From Rhizobium freirei PRF 81 (lineage in GTDB: Bacteria; Pseudomonadota; Alphaproteobacteria; Rhizobiales; Rhizobiaceae): 64,000 nucleotides of DNA. The position numbers were made by a program, and so were the translations under genes. Of the stretch, positions 9,113-17,294 are shown piece after piece. How positions within the stretch are numbered: position 1 is the stretch's first letter; the number at the start of each line of letters is the position of its first letter. The stretch covers positions 124,001 to 188,000 of the forward strand of contig NZ_AQHN01000061.1 of NCBI RefSeq assembly GCF_000359745.1, read 5' to 3'. The notes under the pieces were generated by a model, which made no database searches, was not told where the DNA came from, and saw nothing but the letters and a program-made list of their open reading frames with translations.

Positions 9113-9140
9113 GGAGAAAGGCGGCTTGCCGCCTTTCTCC
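9113..9140 (-). promoter_or_regulatory. Intercistronic hairpin between aapJ and aapQ
   Basis: GGAGAAAGGCGG and CCGCCTTTCTCC form a perfect 12-bp stem with a 4-base loop, 21 bases after the aapJ stop. No T-run follows on the minus strand. It is therefore more likely an mRNA-stabilising or partial-termination element that raises the amount of binding protein over the permeases, as is common in ABC operons. Confidence 0.75.
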
Positions 9141-9161
9141 AAAAGTTCGCCGTTTTCCGGC

Positions 9162-10187
9162 TTAGCGCACCGGAGGCGCGTACTGGATGCCGCCCTTGTT
9201 CCAAAGGGCGTTGAGGCCGCGGGCGATCTTCAGCGGGCTGCCTGCGCCGATATTGCGGTCGAAGACTTCGCCGTAGTTACCGACACCTTTGATGACGTTG
9301 TAGGCCCAGTTATTGGTCAGGCCGAGGTCAGTGCCGATGGTGGAACCCTGCTCGGCGCCGAGGAAGCGCTTGATATCCGGATTTGGCGAGCTCTTCATCT
9401 CATCGACGTTCTTCTGCGTGATGCCGAATTCCTCGGCATTGATCATCGCATAGGCCGTCCAGCTGACGATGTTGAACCATTGGTCGTCGCCCTGGCGGAC
9501 GGCCGGGCCGAGCGGCTCCTTGGAGATGATCTCAGGCAGAACGACGTTGTCGTCCGGGTTCTTCAGCGTCAGGCGCAGAGAGTAGAGGCCGGACTGGTCG
9601 GTGGTGTAGACGTCGCAACGGCCGGAATCGTACGCGGCGTTGACTTCCTCGAGCTTGTCGAAGACCACCGGATTGTACTGGAGATTGTTGGTCTTGAAAT
9701 AGTCGGCGAGGTTGAGTTCGGTCGTCGTGCCGGACTGCACGCAGACGGCTGCGCCGGAAAGTTCGAGCGCCGATTTGACGTTCAGTTCCTTGCGAACCAT
9801 GAAGCCCTGGCCGTCATAATAGGTGACCGGACGGAACTTGAGGCCGAGCGCGGTGTCGCGATTGATCGTCCAAGTGGTGTTACGGGAAAGCACATCGATT
9901 TCGCCGGACTGCAATGCAGTAAAGCGGTCCTTGGCGCTCAGAGGGGTGTATTTCACTTTGGTCGGATCGCCGAATACGGCGGAGGCTACGGCGCGGCAAA
10001 AGTCGATGTCGAAACCGGCCCAGTTGCCGGAGGCGTCCGGCTGCGCAAAGCCGAGAAGGCCTGTATTGACGCCGCACTGTACGAAGCCCTTGGCCTTTAT
10101 ATCGCTGAGCGTCGAGGCGGAAGCGCCGGACGTGGTGTAAGCCAATGCTGCGACTCCGAGAATTGCGGAGAGAGCAAACTTTTTCAT
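9162..10187 (-). CDS. aapJ: General L-amino-acid ABC transporter, periplasmic binding protein
   Basis: A 341-residue periplasmic binding protein that captures L-amino acids. A signal peptide with a short basic start (MKKF) runs to about ASA (residue 24), followed by the mature start TLSDIKAKGFVQCGVNTG. Family blocks are WAGFDIDFCRAVASAVFGD and ALQSGEIDVLSRNTTWT. It is the first gene of aapJQMP. A TTG start three codons earlier is possible, but the ATG fits the signal peptide better. A promoter candidate lies about 100 bases upstream. Confidence 0.95.
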   Translation of the reverse strand: MKKFALSAILGVAALAYTTSGASASTLSDIKAKGFVQCGVNTGLLGFAQPDASGNWAGFDIDFCRAVASAVFGDPTKVKYTPLSAKDRFTALQSGEIDVLSRNTTWTINRDTALGLKFRPVTYYDGQGFMVRKELNVKSALELSGAAVCVQSGTTTELNLADYFKTNNLQYNPVVFDKLEEVNAAYDSGRCDVYTTDQSGLYSLRLTLKNPDDNVVLPEIISKEPLGPAVRQGDDQWFNIVSWTAYAMINAEEFGITQKNVDEMKSSPNPDIKRFLGAEQGSTIGTDLGLTNNWAYNVIKGVGNYGEVFDRNIGAGSPLKIARGLNALWNKGGIQYAPPVR

Positions 10188-10560
10188 CTTTCCCAACCTT
10201 CTTCTATTGTTTTATGGTTAAAGTGTATCGCCTCTGAAGCTGGTTCATCGGGAACCATGTTTCCTCACTCTCTTGAGGCGAGTGGTCCTATCACAGTCTC
10301 AAATGGATTTGTGGTCAAGAGATTGCCTCCATTATTGCCGATTTATTCCGAGATTTCGCCTTGTTAGGTCGGGAATCGGGCGTTTGGCGCCAAAATGAGC
10401 ACTGTTTTGCCAAAAAACTGCACGGAAATGGGGTTTTAGGCGCCGTTTTCAGTAGTTTAGTCCTATAATAATATGATGCGATCGATAGGATCGGGGTTGA
10501 CCCAACTGGACTTGCTCGCCACAAATCCAATTTCCTACAGCGCCAAAGGCATATCCGGAT
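10188..10560. other. Intergenic region between aapJ and metC
   Basis: This 373-base gap separates the divergent aap operon and metC. It holds a promoter candidate for aap (10290-10318) and a perfect palindrome TTTGGCGCCAAA at 10383-10394, with a related AGGCGCC at 10438. A TTGACC at 10496-10501 could be the -35 box of metC, but its -10 is poor. No protein-coding frame or RNA gene is seen. Confidence 0.6.
10290..10318 (-). promoter_or_regulatory. Candidate promoter of aapJQMP
   Basis: On the minus strand TTGACC (5 of 6 consensus) is followed after 17 bases by TGTGAT (4 of 6). This predicts a leader of about 95 bases before aapJ. Confidence 0.5.
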
Positions 10561-11751
10561 ATGAATGACAAAGACACCTTCCTGCAGAACGCCGGCATCA
10601 ACACGCGTTTATCCCACATCGGCAATTCGCCATTCGATTTCCACGGCTTCGTCAATCCGCCTGTAGTCCATGCCTCGACGGTGCTGTTTCCCAATGCCCG
10701 CGTGATGGAGACGCACGATCAGAAATACACCTACGGGACGCGGGGCACACCGACGACCGATGCGCTGTGCGAAGCGATGGATGCGCTCGAGGGATCGGCT
10801 GGAACGATCATCGTTCCCTCCGGCCTTGCAGCAGTCACCGTGCCGTTTCTTGCCTACCTGTCCGCGGGCGATCACGCCCTGATCGTTGATTCGGTTTATG
10901 GTCCCACGCGCTTCTTCTGCGATACCATGCTGAAGCGGCTCGGCATCGAGGTCGATTATTACGACCCGTTGATCGGGGCCGGCATCGAGCAATTGATCAA
11001 GCCGAACACCAGGCTGGTCCATACCGAGGCGCCCGGTTCCAACACCTTCGAAATGCAGGATATTCCGGCAATCTCGGCAGCAGCTCACCGCCATGGCTGT
11101 GTCGTCACCATGGACAATACCTGGGCGACGCCGCTCTATTTCAAACCGCTCGATCATGGTGTCGACGTCTCGATCCACGCGGTGACGAAATATCCGGCCG
11201 GTCATTCGGATATTCTGATGGGGACCGTTTCCGCCAATGAGGCCCACTGGAAGCGGTTGCTGGACGCCCATGGCCAGCTCGGCATCTGCGGCGCACCGGA
11301 CGACGCCTACCAGGTGCTGCGCGGCTTGCGCACCATGGGTGTACGCCTGGAGCGGCATCAGGAGAGCGCGCTTGCGATTGCCCAGTGGCTCGAGAGCAGG
11401 GAAGACGTTGCTCGCGTGCTGCATCCAGCATTGCCGAGCTTCCCAGGCCACGAGCTGTGGAAGCGCGATTTCAAGGGGGCAAGCGGCATTTTCTCCTTCG
11501 TACTGGCAGTCGACAGTCCCGAGAAATTCAAGGCCAAGGCGCATGCATTCCTTGATGCGCTGCGGATTTTCGGCCTCGGTTATTCCTGGGGCGGCTTCGA
11601 AAGCCTCGCGGTACATGTCAACCTCAATGACCGTCGCGTCACGAAGGCCCCGAAAGAAGGGCCGGTTATCCGCCTGCAGATCGGTCTCGAAGATGTCGCC
11701 GACATCAAAGCGGATATCGAAAAGGGCTTTGCTGCAGCCAAGGAAGCTTGA
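10561..11751 (+). CDS. metC: Cystathionine beta-lyase
   Basis: A 396-residue PLP enzyme of the Cys/Met metabolism fold-type I family. It cleaves cystathionine to homocysteine, pyruvate and ammonia in methionine synthesis. The PLP lysine is Lys210 in HAVTKYPAGHSD, with the cofactor Asp185 in TMDNTWATP. The block YTYGTRGTPTTDAL near residues 57-69 and SWGGFESL near the C-terminus (residues 343-350) fit the beta-lyase branch. Gamma-synthase or gamma-lyase activity cannot be fully excluded from sequence. It is divergent from aapJ. Its stop codon directly abuts the end of the convergent monooxygenase gene. Confidence 0.9.
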   Translation: MNDKDTFLQNAGINTRLSHIGNSPFDFHGFVNPPVVHASTVLFPNARVMETHDQKYTYGTRGTPTTDALCEAMDALEGSAGTIIVPSGLAAVTVPFLAYLSAGDHALIVDSVYGPTRFFCDTMLKRLGIEVDYYDPLIGAGIEQLIKPNTRLVHTEAPGSNTFEMQDIPAISAAAHRHGCVVTMDNTWATPLYFKPLDHGVDVSIHAVTKYPAGHSDILMGTVSANEAHWKRLLDAHGQLGICGAPDDAYQVLRGLRTMGVRLERHQESALAIAQWLESREDVARVLHPALPSFPGHELWKRDFKGASGIFSFVLAVDSPEKFKAKAHAFLDALRIFGLGYSWGGFESLAVHVNLNDRRVTKAPKEGPVIRLQIGLEDVADIKADIEKGFAAAKEA

Positions 11752-12915
11752 TCAGCCGTCGGCGCGATAGCCGTAGATCCAGTCCATGTCCGTCGCAAGG
11801 CTTTGCGGCGGGCGAAGCGAGAGGACGAGATCGCGCGCGATGCGGATGGGACCGCGGGCGTGATAGGCAAATTGATTGAAAGCGGCGCGCTGTTTTAGGC
11901 GGGCTATACGCGGAACCCGGCGTTTTTCGTAAAGTTCGAAGGCTTCGGCCGGCGGATGCTTTGCCAGCATGCCCGCCAGCTCGAATGCGTCTTCGATCGC
12001 CATGGCTGCGCCCTGGGCGGCAAACGGCATCATCGCATGCGCGGCGTCACCGATCAGGACCGTATCGCTGCCATTGTGCCAACGGCCAGTGCCCATGGCA
12101 TAAAGCGGCCAGAGGCTTGTCTCACTCTGCTCTTCCAGCATGTGCCGAATCGCATTGTTCCAGCCGGAGAAGCCCTGCAGCATATTGTCCCGTTGAGCCG
12201 TGTTGCCGGTCGCGTTCCAATCGTGATCGGTATTGCTGCCGGACACGATGGCGACGATGTTGAAGGCGGCATTTTCCCGGATCGGATAGCAGACGAGATG
12301 GCTGGCCGGACCAAGAAATGCGGTGACGCTGGTCCTGTTCATGATTGCCGGCGCCGCGGACTCCGCAATCGTGAAACGCCATGCGATGTTACCGGAAAAG
12401 GCGGGCGAGGGCGCGCCGGGCACCAGCATGCGCGCCTTGGACCAGACGCCGTCGGCACCGATGATAAGATCCAGATCCCGGCCGGCCATCGCGGCCAGCG
12501 CCTGCCGATCCTTAACCTCAATACGCTGGCCGAGACGCAGCGTGCAAAGCGCATTGGCGGTCACGGCATCGAGGAGCACTTTTTGCAACGTTGCCCGATG
12601 TACGGCCCCGTAAGGCGCTCCCCATCGCTGTATGGCAAAATTCCCACATGGAACGGAGGTGATGGGCCGCAGCGACGTACCGGAGACCAGCCGGATTTCC
12701 TCCGGTTCGAGCCAGACCGACCGAAGTGCGTCGAGCACGCCGAGCGTGTCGAGGATACGGGAGGCATTCGGGGAAATCTGCAAGCCGGCGCCGACTTCGG
12801 TCAGCGCTTCGGCCTGTTCGAAAATTTCGCAGCGGATGCCATGTCTCGCCAGCGCCAGCGCCGTCGTCAATCCGGCTATTCCGGCGCCAATGATCGCGGC
12901 TGTCTTGATCGGCAT
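11752..12915 (-). CDS. FAD-dependent monooxygenase (salicylate hydroxylase-like)
   Basis: A 387-residue flavoprotein of the PHBH-type aromatic hydroxylase family. It has the dinucleotide motif GAGIAGL (residues 10-16), the DG motif in LIIGADGVWSKAR and the GD motif in VLIGDAAHAMMPFAAQG. Such enzymes add oxygen to aromatic rings, using NAD(P)H and FAD. The substrate is unknown. Salicylate-like compounds or ubiquinone precursors are both possible within the family. It lies 29 bases after the CHCC zinc-finger gene on the same strand and is probably co-transcribed with it. No stretch separates its end from that of metC. Confidence 0.85.
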   Translation of the reverse strand: MPIKTAAIIGAGIAGLTTALALARHGIRCEIFEQAEALTEVGAGLQISPNASRILDTLGVLDALRSVWLEPEEIRLVSGTSLRPITSVPCGNFAIQRWGAPYGAVHRATLQKVLLDAVTANALCTLRLGQRIEVKDRQALAAMAGRDLDLIIGADGVWSKARMLVPGAPSPAFSGNIAWRFTIAESAAPAIMNRTSVTAFLGPASHLVCYPIRENAAFNIVAIVSGSNTDHDWNATGNTAQRDNMLQGFSGWNNAIRHMLEEQSETSLWPLYAMGTGRWHNGSDTVLIGDAAHAMMPFAAQGAAMAIEDAFELAGMLAKHPPAEAFELYEKRRVPRIARLKQRAAFNQFAYHARGPIRIARDLVLSLRPPQSLATDMDWIYGYRADG

Positions 12916-12944
12916 TCTTTTCTGTCCGATCGGACTTTACGGCG

Positions 12945-13190
12945 TCACGCCGCCTTGAAGTGGAAAACGCAGCCGGCAGGGTTGGTCTGATCCGCCTTCA
13001 GTGACGGATTGTAGCGGTAGAGCGTCGAGCAATAGGAGCAGACCTTCTCGGTCTCGTCGCCGAGATCGATGAAGATATGCGGATGATCGTAGGGAACCGA
13101 CGCGCCGGTGCACATGAATTCCTTCACGCCGATTTCGATGGCACGGTGTCCGCCGTCGTTCTGGAAATGGGGAATATTGTGACCGGCCAT
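12945..13190 (-). CDS. CHCC zinc-finger protein (NDUFS6-like)
   Basis: An 81-residue protein of the zf-CHCC family, related to the mitochondrial complex I 13-kDa subunit NDUFS6. The zinc ligands appear as Cys (in EFMCTG), His (in DHPHIFIDLG) and the pair CSYC, followed by LYRY. In mitochondria the subunit helps assemble the Fe-S clusters of complex I. Many Alphaproteobacteria carry a short homologue. GGAG lies 6 bases before this ATG. A possible start four codons further up has no ribosome site. It leads the gene pair with the FAD monooxygenase. Confidence 0.88.
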   Translation of the reverse strand: MAGHNIPHFQNDGGHRAIEIGVKEFMCTGASVPYDHPHIFIDLGDETEKVCSYCSTLYRYNPSLKADQTNPAGCVFHFKAA

Positions 13191-13390
13191 GATGATCTCC
13201 AAATGCGTCTTGCCTTGAGCGGCATGAATTGCGCCAGACTTGATAGCCCCTCTTTATCGTCCTTCGCATCGATTGTGTAGTGCGAAAGTCCGGCTCGCTG
13301 CAGAGATTTTCGCAGATGCGGGGTTCACCTGATATCGCCGATAAAATATGGTCCGGCGCCAGGAAGACCCCTGTTTGCAAAGATAGTTCC

Positions 13391-14176
13391 ATGAATTTGA
13401 ATGCCCCTTCGATGTCCCATTTCGTTAGAGACGGATTGAAGCTCGCCTTTTTCGATGAGGGCGATCCGAACGGCCCGCCGGTGCTGCTGATTCACGGCTT
13501 CGCCTCGACGGCGATAGCCAACTGGGTCCATCCGGGTTGGCTCAAGACGCTCGGCGATGCGGGCTATCGTGTGATCGCCATCGACAATCGTGGCCACGGT
13601 ACGAGCGACAAGCTCTATGACGCGGATGTCTACCATCCCTGGATCATGGCGGAAGACGCGGTTGCCTTGCTCGATCACCTGGGTATCCCGGAGGCGCATG
13701 TCATGGGCTATTCCATGGGCGCGCGCGTTTCGACCTTCATGGCGATGGCGCATCCCGATCGCATTCACTCGCTGGTGCTCGGCGGGCTCGGCATTGGCAT
13801 GGTCGAGGGCGTCGGCGACTGGGATCCGATTGCGGATGCGCTGGTCGCACCGTCGCTCGATGACGTCACGCATGCCCGCGGGCGCATGTTCCGCGCCTTT
13901 GCCGAGCAGACGAAAAGCGATCGGCAGGCTCTGGCAGCCTGTATCCAGGGCTCGCGCGATCTGGCGACGAGAGAGGATGTGGCGAGGATCGAAGCGCCGA
14001 CCTTGATCGCCGTCGGCACCAAGGACGACATCGCCGGTTCGGCGCGGGAGCTTGCCGACCTGATGCCGCATGCCGAAGCCGTCGACATACCGAACCGCGA
14101 TCATATGCTCGCCGTCGGTGACAAGGTGTTCAAAGCGGCGGTTCTTGAGTTCTACAACCGGCTCGACAAGCGCTAG
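13391..14176 (+). CDS. Alpha/beta hydrolase
   Basis: A 261-residue alpha/beta hydrolase. The oxyanion strand is VLLIHGFAST (residues 31-40), the nucleophile is Ser108 in the elbow GYSMGA, the acid is probably the Asp in GTKDDI, and the histidine lies in RDHMLAVGD near the C-terminus. The early block IAIDNRGHGTSDK is typical of esterase and haloperoxidase-like members. Substrate is unknown. It is divergent from the zinc-finger gene and convergent with the crotonase gene 8 bases beyond its end. No strong ribosome site precedes the ATG, and Met8 is an alternative start. Confidence 0.85.
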   Translation: MNLNAPSMSHFVRDGLKLAFFDEGDPNGPPVLLIHGFASTAIANWVHPGWLKTLGDAGYRVIAIDNRGHGTSDKLYDADVYHPWIMAEDAVALLDHLGIPEAHVMGYSMGARVSTFMAMAHPDRIHSLVLGGLGIGMVEGVGDWDPIADALVAPSLDDVTHARGRMFRAFAEQTKSDRQALAACIQGSRDLATREDVARIEAPTLIAVGTKDDIAGSARELADLMPHAEAVDIPNRDHMLAVGDKVFKAAVLEFYNRLDKR

Positions 14177-14184
14177 GCTTCAAG

Positions 14185-15000
14185 TCACTTGCCGGTGAAA
14201 TGCGGCTTTCGCCGCTCGGCAAAGGCAGCCCGGCCCTCGGCATAATCGGCACTGTCGAAGGTCTCGGCGCCGATTACTTCCGCCTCGCGCAGCAGGTCGC
14301 CATCCTGTTCCAGGACGGCGCGGACCGCCAGTTTGGAGGCATGCAGCGCGATCGGCGCATTGACGGCGATGGCGTGGGCGAGGGCGGATACCTCGCTGTC
14401 GAACGAGCCGGCCTCTATTTCCTCCAGCAGAAACCCGGCCGCGGCCATCTTCTCGCTCGACATGGGCGTGCCGGTGAAAAGCGCGACCTTGGCCATCTGC
14501 GGTCCAAGCGCGTTGACGATGTCCTGCACGGCGTCGGCGGGATAGGCGATGCCGAGACGGACCGCGGGAACGGAGAAGCGGGCGCCTTGCTCGGCGATCC
14601 GCAGATCGCAAGCGGCAGCGAGCCCAAAGCCGCCGCCGTAGCAGATGCCACGGATTGCTGCGATCGTCGGCACGCGGCAATGGCGGATGGCGGTAAAGGC
14701 CTGGCTGTTCAGCGCCTCATAGGCAACCGCCGTTTCGGCGTTCTTACGCACGCTGTCGAATTCGTGGATGTCGGCTCCGGCGGAAAAATCCGCGCCGATG
14801 CCGCGCAGAATGATCACATGGGCGTGTGCCTCGTCCGTCAGCGCGCGCACGGCCTGGGGAATAGCCCGCCACATGGCTGCCGTTACGGCATTCTTCCGGT
14901 CGGGATTGTTGATCGTGATCGTGCCTATGGCTTCGCTGCCGGTTGCACGAAGGAGACCGCCGGCAAAATCACGTTCGAAATTCATGCTCGTTCGATCCAT
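14185..15000 (-). CDS. Crotonase (enoyl-CoA hydratase/isomerase) family protein
   Basis: A 271-residue protein of the crotonase superfamily, which binds acyl-CoA thioesters. The oxyanion-hole segments are present (GADFSAGADIHEF and GICYGGGFGLAAACD). Both glutamates that activate water in true enoyl-CoA hydratase are replaced: the GGGCEL position reads GGGFGL and the PE position reads VPAVRLG. Hydration of enoyl-CoA is therefore doubtful. An isomerase, a thioester hydrolase or another reaction is more likely. Met6 (start at 14985) is an alternative start. It is divergent from cysE. Confidence 0.85.
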   Translation of the reverse strand: MDRTSMNFERDFAGGLLRATGSEAIGTITINNPDRKNAVTAAMWRAIPQAVRALTDEAHAHVIILRGIGADFSAGADIHEFDSVRKNAETAVAYEALNSQAFTAIRHCRVPTIAAIRGICYGGGFGLAAACDLRIAEQGARFSVPAVRLGIAYPADAVQDIVNALGPQMAKVALFTGTPMSSEKMAAAGFLLEEIEAGSFDSEVSALAHAIAVNAPIALHASKLAVRAVLEQDGDLLREAEVIGAETFDSADYAEGRAAFAERRKPHFTGK

Positions 15001-15030
15001 TTGTCTTGTGTGGCATTTGTTCTATATAAT
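15001..15030 (+). promoter_or_regulatory. Candidate promoter of cysE
   Basis: TTGTCT and a perfect TATAAT are separated by 18 bases, which puts the transcription start about 25 bases before the cysE ATG. Confidence 0.5.
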
Positions 15031-15061
15031 GTACCCCTGACAGAAAATCGGGAGACCGCCA

Positions 15062-15925
15062 ATGGTCGCAGCAACGGATATTCGCCAGGTAGAAGGCCTA
15101 GGCGCGGTTAAGGTCGTAGATCCCATATGGGATAGCATGCGCGAGGAAGCTCGCACGGCTGCCGAGCGCGACCCGCTTCTGGCCGCCTTTCTCTATTCGA
15201 CGATCATCAATCACCGTTCGCTGGAAGAATGTGTGATCTATCGCATCTGCGAACGCCTCGACCATCCGGACATGCAGGCCATCCTCCTGCGCCAGACGTT
15301 CGAGGAAATGCTGGACGATTGGACGGAATGGGGCGCGATCCTGCGCGTCGATATCCAGGCCGTCTACGATCGCGACCCGGCCTGCCTGCGCTTCCTTGAG
15401 CCCGTGCTCTATTTCAAGGGCTTCCACGCCTTGCAGACGCATCGTCTGGCGCACTGGCTCTATAATCGCGGCCGCCGCGATTTTGCCCTTTATCTGCAAA
15501 GCCGCTCCTCCAGCGTCTTCCAGACGGACATCAATCCGGCGGCACGCATCGGCAAGGGCATCTTCCTCGACCATGCGACCGGCTTGGTCGTGGGCGAGAC
15601 GGCTGTGATCGGCGACAACGTCTCGATCCTGCATGGCGTCACGCTCGGGGGTACCGGCAAGGAAGGGAGCGACCGTCACCCGAAGATCGCCCATGGCGTC
15701 CTGATCGGCGCCGGCGCCAAGATCCTCGGCAATATCCAGATCGGTCATTGCTCGCGCATAGCCGCCGGTTCCGTGGTGTTGAAGGAAGTGCCCGCGAAGA
15801 CGACGGTCGCCGGCGTTCCGGCCAAGGTCGTCGGCGAAGCCGGTTGCTCTGAGCCGTCCCGCTCCATGGATCAGCTGCTTGCCGAGCGCGTGGTGGTGGA
15901 TCAGATCATGGGTGACGGAATCTAG
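15062..15925 (+). CDS. cysE: Serine O-acetyltransferase
   Basis: A 287-residue enzyme that acetylates L-serine with acetyl-CoA, the first step of cysteine synthesis. The N-terminal helical SATase domain (about residues 18-120) includes DPLLAAFLYSTIINH. The C-terminal left-handed beta-helix has hexapeptide repeats and the catalytic block FLDHATGLVVGETAVIGD, then ILHGVTLGGTGKEGSDRHP. The C-terminal tail ends in Ile, as expected for docking to cysteine synthase. GGGAG lies 8 bases before the ATG. A good promoter sits directly upstream. Confidence 0.95.
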   Translation: MVAATDIRQVEGLGAVKVVDPIWDSMREEARTAAERDPLLAAFLYSTIINHRSLEECVIYRICERLDHPDMQAILLRQTFEEMLDDWTEWGAILRVDIQAVYDRDPACLRFLEPVLYFKGFHALQTHRLAHWLYNRGRRDFALYLQSRSSSVFQTDINPAARIGKGIFLDHATGLVVGETAVIGDNVSILHGVTLGGTGKEGSDRHPKIAHGVLIGAGAKILGNIQIGHCSRIAAGSVVLKEVPAKTTVAGVPAKVVGEAGCSEPSRSMDQLLAERVVVDQIMGDGI

Positions 15926-16048
15926 AAAAATCCAGCCGGACATTCGGAAGCTTGCGCTGCCGCTGCGAGGTATGCGCGGTTCCGGTCTTTACACCGCCGC
16001 TTTTCCTATGCAAGAAGCGGCCAACCGAGATCCTCACGGAGAAGCATT

Positions 16049-16252
16049 GTGAAGCCTGAAGAAATCAAGAAACTCGACGCCTATTTCAAGCGCACGTTCA
16101 ACCCGCAGATCGTGGTGAAGGCTCGCCCGCGCAAGAACGATTCGGCGGAAGTCTATCTTGACGAAGAGTTTCTGGGTGTCGTCTATATCGACGATGAAGA
16201 TGGCGATCGCTCCTACAATTTCTCGATGGCTATCCTGGACGTCGATCTCTAG
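16049..16252 (+). CDS. DUF3126 family protein
   Basis: A 67-residue protein that starts with GTG, with CGGAG about 8 bases upstream. It matches the small alphaproteobacterial DUF3126 family: MKPEEIKKLDAYFKRTFN at the start, then VKARPRKNDSAEVYL and FSMAILDVDL at the end. It is acidic, with no membrane span or catalytic motif. Its function is unknown. It lies alone between cysE and the phasin gene and is followed by a strong terminator. Confidence 0.88.
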   Translation: MKPEEIKKLDAYFKRTFNPQIVVKARPRKNDSAEVYLDEEFLGVVYIDDEDGDRSYNFSMAILDVDL

Positions 16253-16291
16253 TCTGCTTCGGGCAATATCCGATATTGCAACCGAATTCCT

Positions 16292-16325
16292 GAGCCGTAT
16301 TTCATTGAAGTACGGCTCTTTTCTT
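16292..16325 (+). terminator. Terminator after DUF3126 gene
   Basis: GAGCCGTA and TACGGCTC form an 8-bp stem with an 11-base loop, followed by TTTTCTTT. Confidence 0.85.
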
Positions 16326-16538
16326 TGATGGTGACCGGAAATGTCATTGCTCGGCGCTCCCGAACGCCGATTAAGCTTGTCACCGGCGTAATCGCGATTT
16401 TCCAAAAAACGGCGATATTTTTGCCAAAGCCTGCGGTTGTAGCAGGTAATGATATATATTAGAGAAATCAAAATGATGCAGCGCAAACATTGCCGCTGAC
16501 ATGACATTGTTACCTGAAATGCAATTTTAGGTAGATAT

Positions 16539-16576
16539 TGCGTCGCACAAGACTACTTGACTAATTGTGCGTCGCA
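16539..16576 (+). promoter_or_regulatory. Tandem palindromic operator at the phasin promoter
   Basis: TGCGTCGCA occurs twice (16539-16547 and 16568-16576), 29 bases apart. Each copy is a palindrome around a central T. TTGACT at 16557-16562 could be a -35 box, which would place the second copy between -35 and -10, a position suited to repression. TGC/GCA half-sites resemble those reported for PhaR regulators of polyhydroxybutyrate genes. PhaR binding is an inference. Confidence 0.5.
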
Positions 16577-16642
16577 TTTAAGTTTCCTGCCTGTAAACCG
16601 GCCGCCGGCCGGCCAACAACAGGCCAACAAGGGACGGAGAGC

Positions 16643-17008
16643 ATGTTTAATTTCGAAGAAGTGAACAAGAAGGGCAAGGAAGCTATGGACACGGCGCTGA
16701 AGAACTATTCCGACGTCAGCAAGGGTTTCCAGGCGATTGCCGCTGAAACCGCAGAATATTCCAAGAAGTCGTTTCAGGACGGCGTTACCCATTTCGAAAC
16801 GCTCGCCGGCGTCAAGAGCTTCGAAGCGGCTTTCGAACTTCAGAGCAATTATGTGAAGTCCGCCTACGAAAACTTCGTTGCCGAAGCCACCAAGCTCGGC
16901 GAAATGTATGCCGATCTCGCCAAGGTTGCCTACAAGCCTTACGAAGCGCCCGTTGCGGCTGTGACCAAGGCTGCCAGCAAGGCTGCGGCGCCGGCAACGG
17001 CTGCCTGA
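16643..17008 (+). CDS. Phasin family protein
   Basis: A 121-residue, mostly helical protein of the phasin family (PF09361 type), which coats polyhydroxybutyrate granules. Typical segments are NYSDVSKGFQAIAAETAEYS, the block SFEAAFELQSNYVKSAYE and the Ala/Lys/Pro-rich tail from about residue 98. GGAGA lies 6 bases before the ATG. It is a single-gene unit with its own promoter candidate and terminators. Phasin genes are commonly repressed by PhaR until granules form. The twin palindromes upstream fit that model. Confidence 0.88.
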   Translation: MFNFEEVNKKGKEAMDTALKNYSDVSKGFQAIAAETAEYSKKSFQDGVTHFETLAGVKSFEAAFELQSNYVKSAYENFVAEATKLGEMYADLAKVAYKPYEAPVAAVTKAASKAAAPATAA

Positions 17009-17038
17009 TCTCTCGCTGAAAATCAAGATTTCCGGAAG

Positions 17039-17075
17039 GACCGGCTGCGCGACGCGCGGCCGGTCTTTTGCTTTT
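17039..17075 (+). terminator. Terminator after phasin gene
   Basis: GACCGGC and GCCGGTC enclose a GC-rich loop region (GCGCG/CGCGC can extend the stem), followed by TTTTGCTTTTT. Confidence 0.85.
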
Positions 17076-17097
17076 TGTCATATCGAACGAGAACCGG

Positions 17098-17132
17098 AAA
17101 TATGCTGCGACTTTTTTGGTCGCGGCATATTT
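17098..17132 (+). terminator. Second hairpin after phasin gene
   Basis: AAATATGCTGCGAC and GTCGCGGCATATTT form a 14-bp stem with one G-U pair and a 7-base T-rich loop. It could be a back-up terminator or an element in the clpS upstream region. Confidence 0.5.
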
Positions 17133-17294
17133 TGTCAGCGAATTGTGATTGCAGTGTCCCGTAAGGGGCTTAAAATCGCGTCGATATGAACTAAGTTAGA
17201 GGTTCGGATATTCGGCCCGACCTAGTGAAGAAACCAACCGAGTTACCAAGTCGGAGCGCGATAGCTTCTGCCGGATGATTTGAGGAAGAATGAA

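Larger units (their letters stand above)
16253..16642. other. Intergenic region between DUF3126 gene and phasin gene
   Basis: A 390-base stretch without a convincing gene. It holds the DUF3126 terminator (16292-16325), an AT-rich middle and, near the phasin gene, two identical palindromic boxes (16539-16576). GGCCGCCGGCCGGCC at 16600-16614 is a further GC-rich inverted sequence in the phasin leader. Confidence 0.6.

Noticed and set aside
10496..10530. TTGACC with possible -10 upstream of metC
   Set aside because: The -10 candidate at 17 bases (CACAAA) is too weak to list as a promoter.
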